The translations under genes were made by a program, and so were the position numbers. A stretch of DNA of 64,000 nt from the NCBI RefSeq assembly GCF_009858245.1, contig NZ_VMSB01000001.1, positions 1,054,001 to 1,118,000 on the forward strand, read 5' to 3'. Position 1 is the first letter of the stretch, and each line of letters begins with the position of its first letter. The notes beneath the pieces were generated by a model. It was given only the letters and a program-made list of their open reading frames with translations, did no database searches and was not told where the DNA came from. Shown here one piece after another: positions 1-7,648 of this stretch. The stretch is from Ornithinibacter aureus (GTDB lineage Bacteria > Actinomycetota > Actinomycetes > Actinomycetales > Dermatophilaceae).

Positions 1-87
1 ACCTCGCGTGGTGCCGGGGCGTGGGGGCCGGCGATCCGGGTGGCCGCTCCCCCCGAGGTTCCGATCATCACCCTGAAGCGGTCGTGA
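1..87 (+). CDS. Possible 3' end of an upstream gene
   Basis: Frame 1 is open from the window edge to a TGA at 85-87 and encodes a short tail ending in PIITLKRS. The other two forward frames are also open over most of this short stretch, so the evidence is weak. The product cannot be named. In actinobacteria tag often follows folP or glycosyl-3-phosphoglycerate synthase genes, but nothing in this tail identifies either. Confidence 0.3.
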   Translation, partial: TSRGAGAWGPAIRVAAPPEVPIITLKRS

Positions 88-134
88 GCGGTGCCGCGCG
101 CTGACCAGCGTCCGGCCGTGACCGGCATCCGGCC

Positions 135-740
135 GTGAGCGAGCCCGGAATCGTCGTCGGTGACGACGGGCTCGCTCGGCCCGCGTGGGCATCGGTCGAC
201 CCGCTGCTGCGGGAGTACTACGACACCGAGTGGGGGATGCCGGTGCGCGACGAACGCGGGATGTTCGAGCGGCTGTCCCTCGAGGCCTTCCAGTCGGGGC
301 TGTCGTGGGCGACGATCCTGCGCAAGCGACCGGCCTTCCGCGAGGCGTTCGCCGGCTTCGACCCCAAGGCCGTCGCCGCGTTCGACGACCGCGACGTCGA
401 GCGCCTCATGGGTGACGCCGGGATCGTCCGCAACCGCGCGAAGGTCGCCGCGACGATCACCAACGCCCGGGCCACCCTCGCGCTGCGCGACGACCCCGAG
501 GGCGACCTGGCCGCGTTCGTGTGGTCCTTCCAGCCGGCGGCCACCCCGCGGCCCCGCACCATGGCCGAGGTGCCGACCTCGGCGCCGGAGTCGGTGGCCC
601 TGTCCAAGGCCCTGAAGCGCAAGGGGTTCACCTTCGTCGGGCCGACGACGATGTGGGCGCTCATGGAGGCCATCGGCATCGTCGACACCCACCTGCTCGG
701 CTCCCACCGGCGCGGCACCAGCGGCATCTGGCCGCAGTAG
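135..740 (+). CDS. tag: DNA-3-methyladenine glycosylase I-like protein
   Basis: The 201-aa product belongs to the Tag family of helix-hairpin-helix base-excision glycosylases, which remove 3-methyladenine from alkylated DNA in the cytoplasm. Family blocks are clear: EYYDTEWGMPV at residues 27-37, LSLEAFQSGLSWATIL at 47-62 containing the conserved Glu50 and Trp58, and GFTFVGPTTMWALMEAIGIVD near the C-terminus. It starts with GTG at 135. E. coli Tag binds a structural zinc through Cys4, His17, His175 and Cys179. Aligned by eye, three of the four are replaced here (Pro16, Tyr29, and Ser in LLGSHRRG), with only the DTH histidine kept. It therefore belongs to a zinc-less branch. Glycosylase activity is inferred from the family. 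Confidence 0.9.
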   Translation: MSEPGIVVGDDGLARPAWASVDPLLREYYDTEWGMPVRDERGMFERLSLEAFQSGLSWATILRKRPAFREAFAGFDPKAVAAFDDRDVERLMGDAGIVRNRAKVAATITNARATLALRDDPEGDLAAFVWSFQPAATPRPRTMAEVPTSAPESVALSKALKRKGFTFVGPTTMWALMEAIGIVDTHLLGSHRRGTSGIWPQ

Positions 741-780
741 CCACCGACGACCGCCTGGAGCACCGGCACGTGGGCGACCG

Positions 781-1959
781 TCAGGACGACCCGGTCCGAG
801 CCGGCTGCGCGGTGGCCGCTCGGGCCGCGTAGGCAGCCAGCGCCGTGGTCAGCGGGACGGCGGCGATGAGGCCCAGGGTCGCCACGATGCTGCGGACGAT
901 CTCCTGCGAGATGAACTGCGTGGTCACCACGTCGGCGAGCGAGGGGTTGTCCGCGGCCACGAGGATGAGCAACGGCAGCGACGCACCCGCGTAGGCCAGC
1001 ACGATCGTGTTGACGACCGAGGCGATGTGCGACCGCCCGACCCGGCTCGCCGAGCGGTACAGCCGACCGACGCCGTACGTGGGGTTTGCCTCGGCCAGCT
1101 CGGACACGATGCTCGCCTGGGTCACCGTGACGTCGTCGAGCACCCCGACCGAGCCGATGATGATGCTCGCCACGAGCAGCCCGGACATCGTGATGCCGTA
1201 GCGGTCGCTCACCGACGACGAGACGTCGTCCGTGATGCCGCTCAGCTTCAGGGCACTGACCGAGACGGCCGCGAGCACCCCCGTCAGCACGAGGCTGGCC
1301 AACGTGCCGAGGACCGCCACCGTCGAGGTCATCGTGATGCCGTGGGTCAGGTAGAGCACCGTGAGCGTGATCGCGGCCGACCCGACGAGCGCCACGAGCA
1401 TCGGCGACTCCCCACCGAGGATCGCCGGAACGACGAAGAACATCAGGACGAGGAACGTCACGCCGAGCCCTGCCAACGCGGACAGCCCACGCCACCGCCC
1501 GAACGCGAGCAAGGCCAGCACGAAGGCCAGACACACCACGAGCAGCCCGGTGCCGCGCTGGTGGTCCACCACCCCGAACTGCTGCTCCTCGACGCCGGGC
1601 ACCGCGATGACGACGATGGCGTCACCCTCGACGATCACCGGGGCGCCGGGGCCGTTGGGGAGGTCCACGACCACCGTCCGGCCGGCATCCGCACCCTCGG
1701 ACAACTCCACCGTCGCGCTCCCGCAGCCGTTGGCCGTCGTCTCCGTGACGTCCGGCGGGCACGGCTCGGGGTGCAGCGCCACCACCGTCGCCTTCAGCTC
1801 GGGTGGCGCCGGGTTCTCCGAGTCCGCAGGCGCTGCGTCAGGCCAGAGCCACAGCACCGCGCCCAGGGTCAGCAGCGCCAAGGCGAGCACGACGGCGCGT
1901 GCGACCCGGCGCATCTGCCGGGTGTCGCTGGATCCGTGCTTGGCGTGGACGCCGCCCAT
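781..1959 (-). CDS. YibE/F-like multi-spanning membrane protein
   Basis: The 392-aa protein has one N-terminal membrane segment (about residues 20-40), an extracytoplasmic region of about 110 residues with two cysteines (ending near QQFGVVDH), and a C-terminal block of about seven hydrophobic helices. The motifs GVLDDVTVTQAS and GRSHIASVVNTIVLAYAG are typical of the YibE/F family (PF07907). The biochemical role of this family is not established; it is a putative transporter or permease. The ATG start at 1959 is followed by a basic stretch and then the first helix. The gene stands alone on the minus strand after tRNA-Ala, about 40 bp beyond the convergent tag gene. Confidence 0.85.
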   Translation of the reverse strand: MGGVHAKHGSSDTRQMRRVARAVVLALALLTLGAVLWLWPDAAPADSENPAPPELKATVVALHPEPCPPDVTETTANGCGSATVELSEGADAGRTVVVDLPNGPGAPVIVEGDAIVVIAVPGVEEQQFGVVDHQRGTGLLVVCLAFVLALLAFGRWRGLSALAGLGVTFLVLMFFVVPAILGGESPMLVALVGSAAITLTVLYLTHGITMTSTVAVLGTLASLVLTGVLAAVSVSALKLSGITDDVSSSVSDRYGITMSGLLVASIIIGSVGVLDDVTVTQASIVSELAEANPTYGVGRLYRSASRVGRSHIASVVNTIVLAYAGASLPLLILVAADNPSLADVVTTQFISQEIVRSIVATLGLIAAVPLTTALAAYAARAATAQPARTGSS

Positions 1960-2243
1960 GGTGGTGCTCTCCCTCTCCGTCCTCGGTGCGCTTCATCCTC
2001 ACATGGACGTGAGGGGTGGTCGGATGCCGTTCTCGCTCGGTGCGCTGCCTTCTCACTTGGAGCTGGTGGGATGCCGTTCTCGCTCGTTGCGCTGCTCCCT
2101 CACCTGGAGCTGAGGGGAGCCGTCACGTGGGGGCGCTTCGCGCCGGGGGGTCCTCCCGAATCCCCGCCATCGCCTTCGACAGCAAAGACTGAAGGGACTC
2201 CGTCGCTCGTCCCTCGCTCCTCCTCGAATCACTGAGTTCGATA
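1960..2243. other. Intergenic stretch between YibE/F gene and tRNA terminator
   Basis: No convincing gene was found in these 284 bases. They contain a degenerate direct repeat (2022-2115). The open frames that cross the stretch are antisense or random GC-rich frames with no family resemblance. Confidence 0.6.
2022..2115. repeat. Two adjacent 47-bp degenerate direct repeats
   Basis: Copies at 2022-2068 and 2069-2115 both begin GGATGCCGTTCTCGCTCG and run in register, differing at roughly seven positions. A further, weaker relative of the second half of the unit (CTCGGTGCGCTTC..CTCAC) precedes them near 1982-2012. The function is unknown. Confidence 0.75.
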
Positions 2244-2290
2244 ACGCGAAGAAGGACCGGACGAAAAGCGTGTCCGGTCCTTCTTCGCGT
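2244..2290 (-). terminator. Terminator hairpin of tRNA-Ala
   Basis: A perfect 19-bp inverted repeat (2244-2262 and 2272-2290) flanks a 9-nt loop, immediately 3' of the tRNA on the minus strand. There is no long T tract after it, as is common for actinobacterial terminators. It could also stop transcription from the opposite side. Confidence 0.8.
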
Positions 2291-2292
2291 TG

Positions 2293-2365
2293 TGGAGCTG
2301 AGGGGATTCGAACCCCTGACCCCCTCCATGCCATGGAGGTGCGCTACCAACTGCGCTACAGCCCC
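2293..2365 (-). tRNA. tRNA-Ala (anticodon GGC)
   Basis: The reverse complement folds as a tRNA. The acceptor stem GGGGCTG pairs with CAGCTCC and contains the G3-U70 wobble that identifies alanine tRNAs. The D arm is GCGCAGTTGGTAGCGC. The anticodon stem CCTCC/GGAGG has loop ATGGCAT, giving anticodon GGC. The T arm contains GGTTCGAATCC. The discriminator base is A, and the 3' CCA is not encoded. The length is 73 nt. Confidence 0.97.
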
Positions 2366-2440
2366 TTGCGGTTGTCGCTCCCCTGGTGGGGGGCGACGGT
2401 GAAGTTTACCCATGCCCCCCCGCGCCTGACCAAATCGGCC

Positions 2441-3106
2441 TCAGGGAGGCGACGAACCGGCCTGCGACGGCACCCCGGACGACGCGTTCCACGTGTGCAG
2501 CATCCACCCGTGCCGCCCCTCACGCAGCTCACCCCAGTGGCAGTTGCCGAGCCCGCCGAGCAGGCGCCAGGCCACCGCGAGGTCGAGATCGAGCACCCAC
2601 GACGCCACCGCCCGCGCAGCCGCCCCGTGCGTGGACACCACGGCGCACTCCCCCGCCGGCAGGTCCGAGAGCAGCTCGTCCAGGGCCTCCCCGACCCGGG
2701 CCAGCACGTCCCCCATCGTCTCGCCGTCGTCCCCGCGGCGCACGTCCTCACCGCGCAGCGCAGCCGCCCGCAGCTCGGGCCAGCCCTGCGCGACCTCCTG
2801 CGCCGTCAACCCCTGCCACGCCCCCGCGTGGATCTCCCGGAACCGCGCATCGACCTCGACCCGGATGCCGGTCGCCCGGCCCACGCTCTGCGCCGTGCGC
2901 CGGGCACGGGAGAGGTCGGAGGTGACGATGCGCGACGGCGACAGGGCCGCGACAGCCGGCCCAGCGGCATCCGCCTGGGCAACACCGACGTCGGACAACG
3001 GCACGTCGAGCTGCCCCTGCCAGATGCCGGCCGCGTTGTGCCCGGTCTCGCCGTGGCGAAGGACGATCAGGCGCCGCCTGCCGCCGCGTGCAGGCGCTGG
3101 GCTCAC
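2441..3106 (-). CDS. Histidine phosphatase family protein
   Basis: The 221-aa cytoplasmic protein belongs to the phosphoglycerate-mutase-like branch of the histidine phosphatase superfamily. The catalytic signature LIVLRHGETGHN lies near residue 12, the second conserved block is SDLSRARRTAQS, and the distal histidine is in VVSTHGAAARA. The GTG start at 3106 was chosen because it overlaps the rsfS stop as GTGA and places the RHG motif where the family has it; longer in-frame extensions lie inside rsfS. In actinobacteria this gene commonly follows nadD-rsfS. Its substrate is unknown. Glucosyl-3-phosphoglycerate phosphatase and a generic phosphomonoesterase are both possible. Confidence 0.88.
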   Translation of the reverse strand: MSPAPARGGRRRLIVLRHGETGHNAAGIWQGQLDVPLSDVGVAQADAAGPAVAALSPSRIVTSDLSRARRTAQSVGRATGIRVEVDARFREIHAGAWQGLTAQEVAQGWPELRAAALRGEDVRRGDDGETMGDVLARVGEALDELLSDLPAGECAVVSTHGAAARAVASWVLDLDLAVAWRLLGGLGNCHWGELREGRHGWMLHTWNASSGVPSQAGSSPP

Positions 3107-3483
3107 CGACCGCCCTGCTCGGTGCCGACGACGCCGAGGTCGATGCTCGGGCAGTCCTTCCAGAGCCGCTCGAGCTCGTAGAACGAGCGCTCCTCGTCGT
3201 GCTGGACGTGAACGACGATGTCGGAGAAGTCGATGAGCACCCAACGGCCCTCGCGCTGCCCCTCACGGCGCACCGGCTTGGAGCCCATCTCGCGCAGGGT
3301 GTCCTCCACCTCGTCGACGATCGAGCCGACCTGGCGCTCGGACTCCGCGGAGACGATGACGAAGACGTCGGTCAGCGCGAGCTGCTCCGAGACGTCGATG
3401 CCGGTGATGGTCGTGGCGAGCTTGTCGGCGGCGGCGGAGGCGGCCGCCCTGGCCAGCTCGAGCGCGCGGTCGGTGGCGGTCAT
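3103..3483 (-). CDS. rsfS: Ribosome silencing factor RsfS
   Basis: The 126-aa RsfS/DUF143/Iojap protein binds ribosomal protein uL14 and blocks 30S-50S joining under starvation. Family features visible are [15 protein letters not shown], the central [23 protein letters not shown] and the terminal [10 protein letters not shown]. The ATG at 3481-3483 overlaps the nadD stop (ATGA), and the gene end overlaps the next start (GTGA). The three genes nadD-rsfS-phosphatase are therefore translationally coupled. Confidence 0.96.
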   Translation of the reverse strand: MTATDRALELARAAASAAADKLATTITGIDVSEQLALTDVFVIVSAESERQVGSIVDEVEDTLREMGSKPVRREGQREGRWVLIDFSDIVVHVQHDEERSFYELERLWKDCPSIDLGVVGTEQGGR

Positions 3484-4112
3484 GGTGCTCCCGGTGAGGC
3501 GTGAGGTGATGGTGCTGAGGATGGGGTGGCTGTGGGTGATGAGTAGAGGTGGTGCTTGGAGATGTACTGCACGACGCCGTCGGGCACGAGGTACCAGACC
3601 GGCTCCCCGCGGGCCACCCGCTCTCGGCAGTCGGTCGAGCTGATGGCCATGGCCGGCACCTCCTGGAGGTCGACCCGGTCGGCGGGCAGTCCGGACTCGG
3701 ACAGCTCGTAGCCGGGGCGGGTCACCCCGATGAAGCGGGCGAGGTCGAACAGCTCGTCGGAGTCCTTCCACGACAGGATCTGCGCCAACGCGTCGGCGCC
3801 GGTGATGAAGAACAGCTCGTCGTCAGGCCGTTGCGCGTGCAGGTCACGCAGGGTGTCGATGGTGTACGTCGGGCCGTCACGGTCGATGTCGACGCGCGAG
3901 ACGGTGAAGCGCGGGTTGGATGCCGTGGCCACCACCGTCATGAGGTAGCGGTGTTCGGCGGGGGCGACGTCGCGGCCCTGCTTCTGCCAGGGCTCACCCG
4001 TGGGGACGAAGACGACCTCGTCGAGGCCGAACAGCGACTGGGCCTCCGAGGCGGCGACGAGGTGCCCGTGGTGGATGGGGTCGAAGGTGCCGCCCATCAC
4101 CCCGAGCCGCAT
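3480..4112 (-). CDS. nadD: Nicotinate-nucleotide adenylyltransferase
   Basis: The 210-aa NadD transfers AMP from ATP to nicotinate mononucleotide in NAD synthesis. The nucleotidyltransferase signature [11 protein letters not shown] occupies residues 7-17, and the second ATP motif [10 protein letters not shown] is near residue 157. The last 20 residues are a Ser/Pro/Ala-rich tail that is not part of the fold. It begins 11 bp after the small membrane gene at 4124-4366 and overlaps rsfS by 4 bp, consistent with one operon. Confidence 0.96.
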   Translation of the reverse strand: MRLGVMGGTFDPIHHGHLVAASEAQSLFGLDEVVFVPTGEPWQKQGRDVAPAEHRYLMTVVATASNPRFTVSRVDIDRDGPTYTIDTLRDLHAQRPDDELFFITGADALAQILSWKDSDELFDLARFIGVTRPGYELSESGLPADRVDLQEVPAMAISSTDCRERVARGEPVWYLVPDGVVQYISKHHLYSSPTATPSSAPSPHASPGAP

Positions 4113-4123
4113 GCGTGCCGTGC

Positions 4124-4366
4124 TCAGTGGTGGCCGGGGTGTTCGGGCCAGTGCGCCGTGTCACCCTCGGGCGCGGTGTGCTGCTCGCCGTGGGCGCCGT
4201 GCGCGGTCGGGGGCGCGTACTTCTGGGCCGTGCCGCGGAAGGACCACGTGAGGCCGAGCAGGAAGGCGAACGCCAGGAGACCGATCACGCCGAACATCCA
4301 CGGCGGCATGGGCAGCTCGCGGTGCGCGGCCTCCTCGGCCAGGAAACGGGTCACGGTCATCGACAT
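4124..4366 (-). CDS. Small single-pass membrane protein upstream of nadD
   Basis: This gene encodes about 80 aa with one strong hydrophobic helix ([19 protein letters not shown]), a basic charge just after it, and a His/Gly/Pro-rich tail ending HWPEHPGHH. Start choice: ATG at 4366 (MSMTVTRF) or 6 bases later; a longer frame upstream enters non-coding DNA. Similar short membrane proteins precede nadD in related actinobacteria. No function is assigned. The histidine-rich tail could bind metal, but this is only a guess. Confidence 0.75.
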   Translation of the reverse strand: MSMTVTRFLAEEAAHRELPMPPWMFGVIGLLAFAFLLGLTWSFRGTAQKYAPPTAHGAHGEQHTAPEGDTAHWPEHPGHH

Positions 4367-4805
4367 GGGGGCCAGCCTAGCGCGTCCGCTGTCCACGAAT
4401 GTCGTCCACAGCCCTGTGTACAACACGGGTCTGCCGCACGGGGCCTGTGGACGGCGAGGAGCACGATTGACCGGTCACCGATTGGCTGCCCGTTTCCTTG
4501 CGAGGCCCCCACCTCGGCGACTAGAACTGACACCACGCCCCTGCTGGACAGCACCGACGCCTCGGCGCCGGAGCGGCACCCGGGGGGCAGGTCGTACGGA
4601 TAACGGCACACCGCTCCCGCCCCGCAAGGGACGGGACGTGCGGGCCCTCGGGCTCGTGCGACGCGCGCGACGGCGCGGGTGCCGCGGCCGTTCGACCTGA
4701 GTCGAAGCCCGTCCTGACCCCAGGGCGGCGCCACCGTCGCGTGGCAGACCGTGCGGGAGACCACACGGACCGACCGGCTCGACACGTCGGCAGCAGTCGA
4801 CCGGC

Positions 4806-4837
4806 GAGGGCCCCCGATCTCATACTCGGGGGCCCTC
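4806..4837. terminator. Orphan terminator-like hairpin
   Basis: A perfect 12-bp inverted repeat (arms 4806-4817 and 4826-4837, loop of 8) in the gap before the glycosyltransferase. No gene ends nearby on the plus strand. It may terminate an unrecognised RNA or insulate the downstream promoter. Confidence 0.6.
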
Positions 4838-4883
4838 GGCCGTCTCCGGGCGTGACCTGAGCGGCTCGAGTCCGTGGGCCGCC

Positions 4884-4889
4884 TAGTCT
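4884..4889 (+). promoter_or_regulatory. Leaderless -10 element of the GT2 gene
   Basis: TAGTCT followed by exactly 6 nt and ATG matches the actinobacterial TANNNT -10, with transcription expected to start at the A of the start codon. No Shine-Dalgarno sequence is present. Confidence 0.55.
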
Positions 4890-4895
4890 TGGCCC

Positions 4896-5876
4896 ATGCC
4901 GGAGACTGTCGAGGGAGCGCGCTCGCCCGTCGAGCTCAGTGTCGTGATCCCGGTGTACAACGAGGAGGCGGTGCTCCCGCTTCTCGTCGACCGGCTGCGA
5001 CCGCTGGCCGACTCGTGGGGGGTCAGCTACGAGGTGCTGTGCGTCGACGACGGCTCGAGCGACGCCACCCCCGTTCTCCTGCAACGACTTCGGCGTGAGT
5101 GGCCGCAGGTTCGCGTGGTCCGGCTGCGGGCGAACGCCGGCCACCAGGCGGCCATCTCGGCCGGACTGGCGCGCGCTCGTGGTGACTGGGTCGCCACCAT
5201 CGACGCCGATCTCCAGGATCCTCCCGAGGCCATCGGCGAGATGCTCGCCGTCGCCCGCGCCGAGGGTGTCGACGTGGTCTACGGCGTGCGGGGCGACCGC
5301 GCGAGCGACACCGCCTTCAAGCGCCTGTCCGCCCGGGCGTTCTACCGCTCGATCCGGGCGTTGTCGGCGGTCGACGCCCCGGTGGATGCCGGCGACTTCC
5401 GGCTCATGTCCCGCGCCACGGTGGATGCCGTGAACGCCCTTCCCGAACACCACCGGGTGCTGCGCCTCGTCGTCCCGGCCCTGGGGTTCCCGAGCGCGTC
5501 GGTGTCCTACACCCGGGCAGCCCGCGCGGCCGGGGAGTCGAAGTACCCGCTGGGCAAGATGATCCGCCTTTCCGTGGACAGCCTCACGGGCTTCTCGATC
5601 GCCCCGCTGCGGTTCGCCACCTGGCTCGGGCTGCTCGGCGGGGTCGCCGCCCTGGGGGTGCTCGTGTATGCCGTCATCGCCATGCTGCTCGGCAACACCC
5701 TGCCCGGATGGACCTCGACCGTGGTCATCGTCGCCGCCGTCGGGGCGGTGCAGCTGCTGGCACTCGGGATCCTCGGCGAGTACGTCGGGCGGATGTACGC
5801 CATGCTCCAGGGCAGGCCGTCGTACTACGTCGCGCACGACTCGCTGGTGGACTCATCAGCCCGGGCGCGACACTGA
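4896..5876 (+). CDS. GtrB-like GT2 polyprenyl-phosphate glycosyltransferase
   Basis: The 326-aa protein has a family 2 glycosyltransferase domain (residues about 12-180). Motifs are VVIPVYNEE, the CVDDGSSDAT nucleotide-binding site and the metal-binding DADLQDPPE. Two C-terminal membrane helices follow (about residues 232-300), separated by a short loop. This is the architecture of GtrB/DPM1-like enzymes, which load a sugar from a nucleotide donor onto undecaprenyl phosphate on the cytoplasmic face for later export to wall polymers or glycoproteins. The sugar is not predictable. The gene is a single plus-strand unit convergent with proA. Confidence 0.9.
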   Translation: MPETVEGARSPVELSVVIPVYNEEAVLPLLVDRLRPLADSWGVSYEVLCVDDGSSDATPVLLQRLRREWPQVRVVRLRANAGHQAAISAGLARARGDWVATIDADLQDPPEAIGEMLAVARAEGVDVVYGVRGDRASDTAFKRLSARAFYRSIRALSAVDAPVDAGDFRLMSRATVDAVNALPEHHRVLRLVVPALGFPSASVSYTRAARAAGESKYPLGKMIRLSVDSLTGFSIAPLRFATWLGLLGGVAALGVLVYAVIAMLLGNTLPGWTSTVVIVAAVGAVQLLALGILGEYVGRMYAMLQGRPSYYVAHDSLVDSSARARH

Positions 5877-5919
5877 CCCTCGCTGCGTGGCTCAACGTCG
5901 CTGAGAGGCTGAACCGAGG

Positions 5920-7212
5920 TCAGGCGCGGACCTGACCGTCGCCCTCGACGACCCACTTGGTGGTCGTCAGCTCGGGCAGTGCCATCGGCCCGCGCGCGTG
6001 CAGCTTCTGGGTCGAGATGCCGATCTCGGCACCGAAGCCGAACTCACCACCGTCGGTGAACCGGGTGCTCGCGTTGACCATGACGGCGGCTGCGTCGACC
6101 TCGGCGGTGAAGCGGCGGGCGGCTCCGCGGTCCTCGGTGACGATGGCCTCGGTGTGGCCCGACCCGTAGGTGGCGATGTGCTCAAGGGCCTGGTCGAGGT
6201 CGTCGACGACCCGCACCGACATCTCGAGCCCGTGGAACTCGGTGGCGAAGTGCTCGTCGGTGGCCACGTCGTGGGCGACGCCCGCGACGTCGGCCTGTGC
6301 ACCGGCATCCGCATCGGTGTGCAGGACGACGCCCTCCCCCGCGAGCGCTGACAGGGCCTTGGGCAGGAACGCGGCGGCGACGTCGCGGTGCACGAGCAGC
6401 GACTCGGCGGCGTTGCACACGCTGGGGCGGTGGGTCTTGGAGTTGACGGTGATCGCGAGCGCCTTGTCGAGGTCGGCGCGGGCGTCGACGTAGACGTGGC
6501 AGTTGCCGATGCCGGTCTCGATGACGGGCACCGTCGACTCGGTGACGACGCTCTGGATGAGCCCCGCTCCGCCGCGCGGGATCAGCAGGTCGACCTGGCC
6601 GCGGGCGGTCATCAGGGCACGAACGGCGCCGTGGCCACCCTCGAGGAGGCCCACGGCATCCGCGGGCAGGCCTTGGGCGGTGAGCGAGGCGCGCAGCACG
6701 GCGACCGTGGCGCGGTTGGTCCCAGCGGCGGCGCTGCCCCCACGCAGGATGACCGCGTTGCCGGACTTCAGGCCGAGGCCGGCCGCGTCGACGGTGACGT
6801 TGGGGCGGGCCTCGTAGATCATGCCGATGACACCCATGGGCACCCGGATCTGGCGGATCTGCAGGCCGTTGGCCAGGGTCGAGCCGCGCACGACCTCGCC
6901 GACCGGGTCGGGCAGGGCCGCGATGTCGCGCAGGGCCTGGGCGACGGCGGCGACGCGCGGGGGGTCCAGGCGCAGTCGGTCCTGGAGGCTCTGCGGCATG
7001 TCGTTCTCGCGGCCACGGGCGAGGTCGAGCTCGTTGGCGGCGACGATCTCGTCGGTGGCGGCGTCGAGGGCGTCGGCGAGGGTGCGCAGCGCGGCATCCT
7101 TGTCGGCGCGCGAGAGCAGGGCCAGGCGGCGCGAGGCGGCGCGGGCGGCCTGCGCGAGCACGCGGACCTGCTCGACGTCGGCGGGGTCGATGCCGGAGGT
7201 GCGGTCAGTCAT
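5920..7212 (-). CDS. proA: Gamma-glutamyl phosphate reductase
   Basis: The 430-aa ProA is the second enzyme of proline synthesis. It reduces gamma-glutamyl phosphate to glutamate semialdehyde with NADPH. The aldehyde-dehydrogenase fold is evident from [26 protein letters not shown], and the active-site cysteine in [14 protein letters not shown]. The start is the ATG at 7212 ([12 protein letters not shown]); a longer open frame upstream runs through repeat-rich non-coding DNA and is rejected. In most relatives proB and proA are adjacent. Here a convergent kinase gene (pdxY) and a 436-bp repeat region separate them. Confidence 0.96.
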   Translation of the reverse strand: MTDRTSGIDPADVEQVRVLAQAARAASRRLALLSRADKDAALRTLADALDAATDEIVAANELDLARGRENDMPQSLQDRLRLDPPRVAAVAQALRDIAALPDPVGEVVRGSTLANGLQIRQIRVPMGVIGMIYEARPNVTVDAAGLGLKSGNAVILRGGSAAAGTNRATVAVLRASLTAQGLPADAVGLLEGGHGAVRALMTARGQVDLLIPRGGAGLIQSVVTESTVPVIETGIGNCHVYVDARADLDKALAITVNSKTHRPSVCNAAESLLVHRDVAAAFLPKALSALAGEGVVLHTDADAGAQADVAGVAHDVATDEHFATEFHGLEMSVRVVDDLDQALEHIATYGSGHTEAIVTEDRGAARRFTAEVDAAAVMVNASTRFTDGGEFGFGAEIGISTQKLHARGPMALPELTTTKWVVEGDGQVRA

Positions 7213-7648
7213 GGCACAAGGGTAGGTCGTCGCTCGGTTCGGCTGCGCCGAGGTGGCTGCGCTCGGGGTGCGGGCGCTCGAGGGCTCGAGGGCTCGACGC
7301 CGACACAGATTCGGGCGCTTGCGATCCTGTGCCCTTGGGGGAGACCCCACGGCGGGCAGTCCGGATGCTTCACGTGGCGAGCCACCCCGCTGCACGAACC
7401 AACTTTGGGATGGATCACCTCGTGAGCCACCCCGCTGCACGAACCAACTTTGGGATGGATCGCGTCGTGAGCCGGGCTGGCTCACCGTGTGAAGCATCCG
7501 GACGTCTGTCATCGCGGTACCTGTTGGGGCCGCCACGCACCGAAGGTGCAGATGCAGAATCGGCCCCGGAGCTTGGCGTCCGGCCCCGCCCCCCGGCATC
7601 GCGCGATCGGCCGATCGAGGGACGCCCACGGTCTGGGAGGATGGGCGG
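7213..7648. other. 436-bp intergenic region with nested repeats
   Basis: No gene is supported. The middle (7361-7501) holds two 45-bp direct repeats enclosed by an inverted repeat. The rest is unremarkable GC-rich sequence. A GGGAGG purine stretch at 7635-7640 can serve as the ribosome-binding site of the following kinase gene. Confidence 0.7.
7361..7501. repeat. Tandem 45-bp repeats inside an inverted repeat
   Basis: Two nearly identical 45-bp units start at 7379 and 7424 (each begins GAGCCACCCCGCTGCACGAA), and a truncated third start is at 7469. They are bracketed by a perfect 13-bp inverted repeat, CCGGATGCTTCAC at 7361-7373 and its complement at 7489-7501. The inverted similarity extends inward as GGCGAGCC/GGCTCACC. 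Such a layout could fold into a long stem with a repeated loop. Confidence 0.85.

Larger units (their letters stand above)
4367..4895. other. 529-bp intergenic region without a recognised gene
   Basis: No frame on either strand resembles a protein. Visible structures are: a cluster of DnaA-box-like 9-mers at 4389-4454; a hairpin with a C-rich loop (CGAGG-CCCCCA-CCTCG) at 4501-4516; a perfect 12-bp terminator-like hairpin at 4806-4837; and the -10 element of the glycosyltransferase promoter at 4884. A terminator with no assigned gene in front of it raises the possibility of an unannotated RNA in about 4450-4840. Confidence 0.55.

Noticed and set aside
218-1534. Long minus-strand open frame spanning tag and the YibE/F gene
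   Set aside because: It crosses two recognised genes in other frames and has no recognisable protein features.
1027-2235. Long plus-strand open frame opposite the YibE/F gene
   Set aside because: It is rich in Arg/His/Asp with no fold, typical of an antisense GC-rich frame, while the minus strand encodes a clear membrane protein.
4389-4454. Replication origin
   Set aside because: Only a few imperfect DnaA-box-like words are present, and no dnaA, dnaN, rnpA or rpmH is near.
4450-4840. 6C RNA, RNase P RNA, tmRNA or SRP RNA
   Set aside because: The diagnostic sequences of these RNAs were not found. Only one short C-loop hairpin is visible.
7379-7468. CRISPR array
   Set aside because: There are only two adjacent direct repeats without spacers of uniform length and no cas genes.
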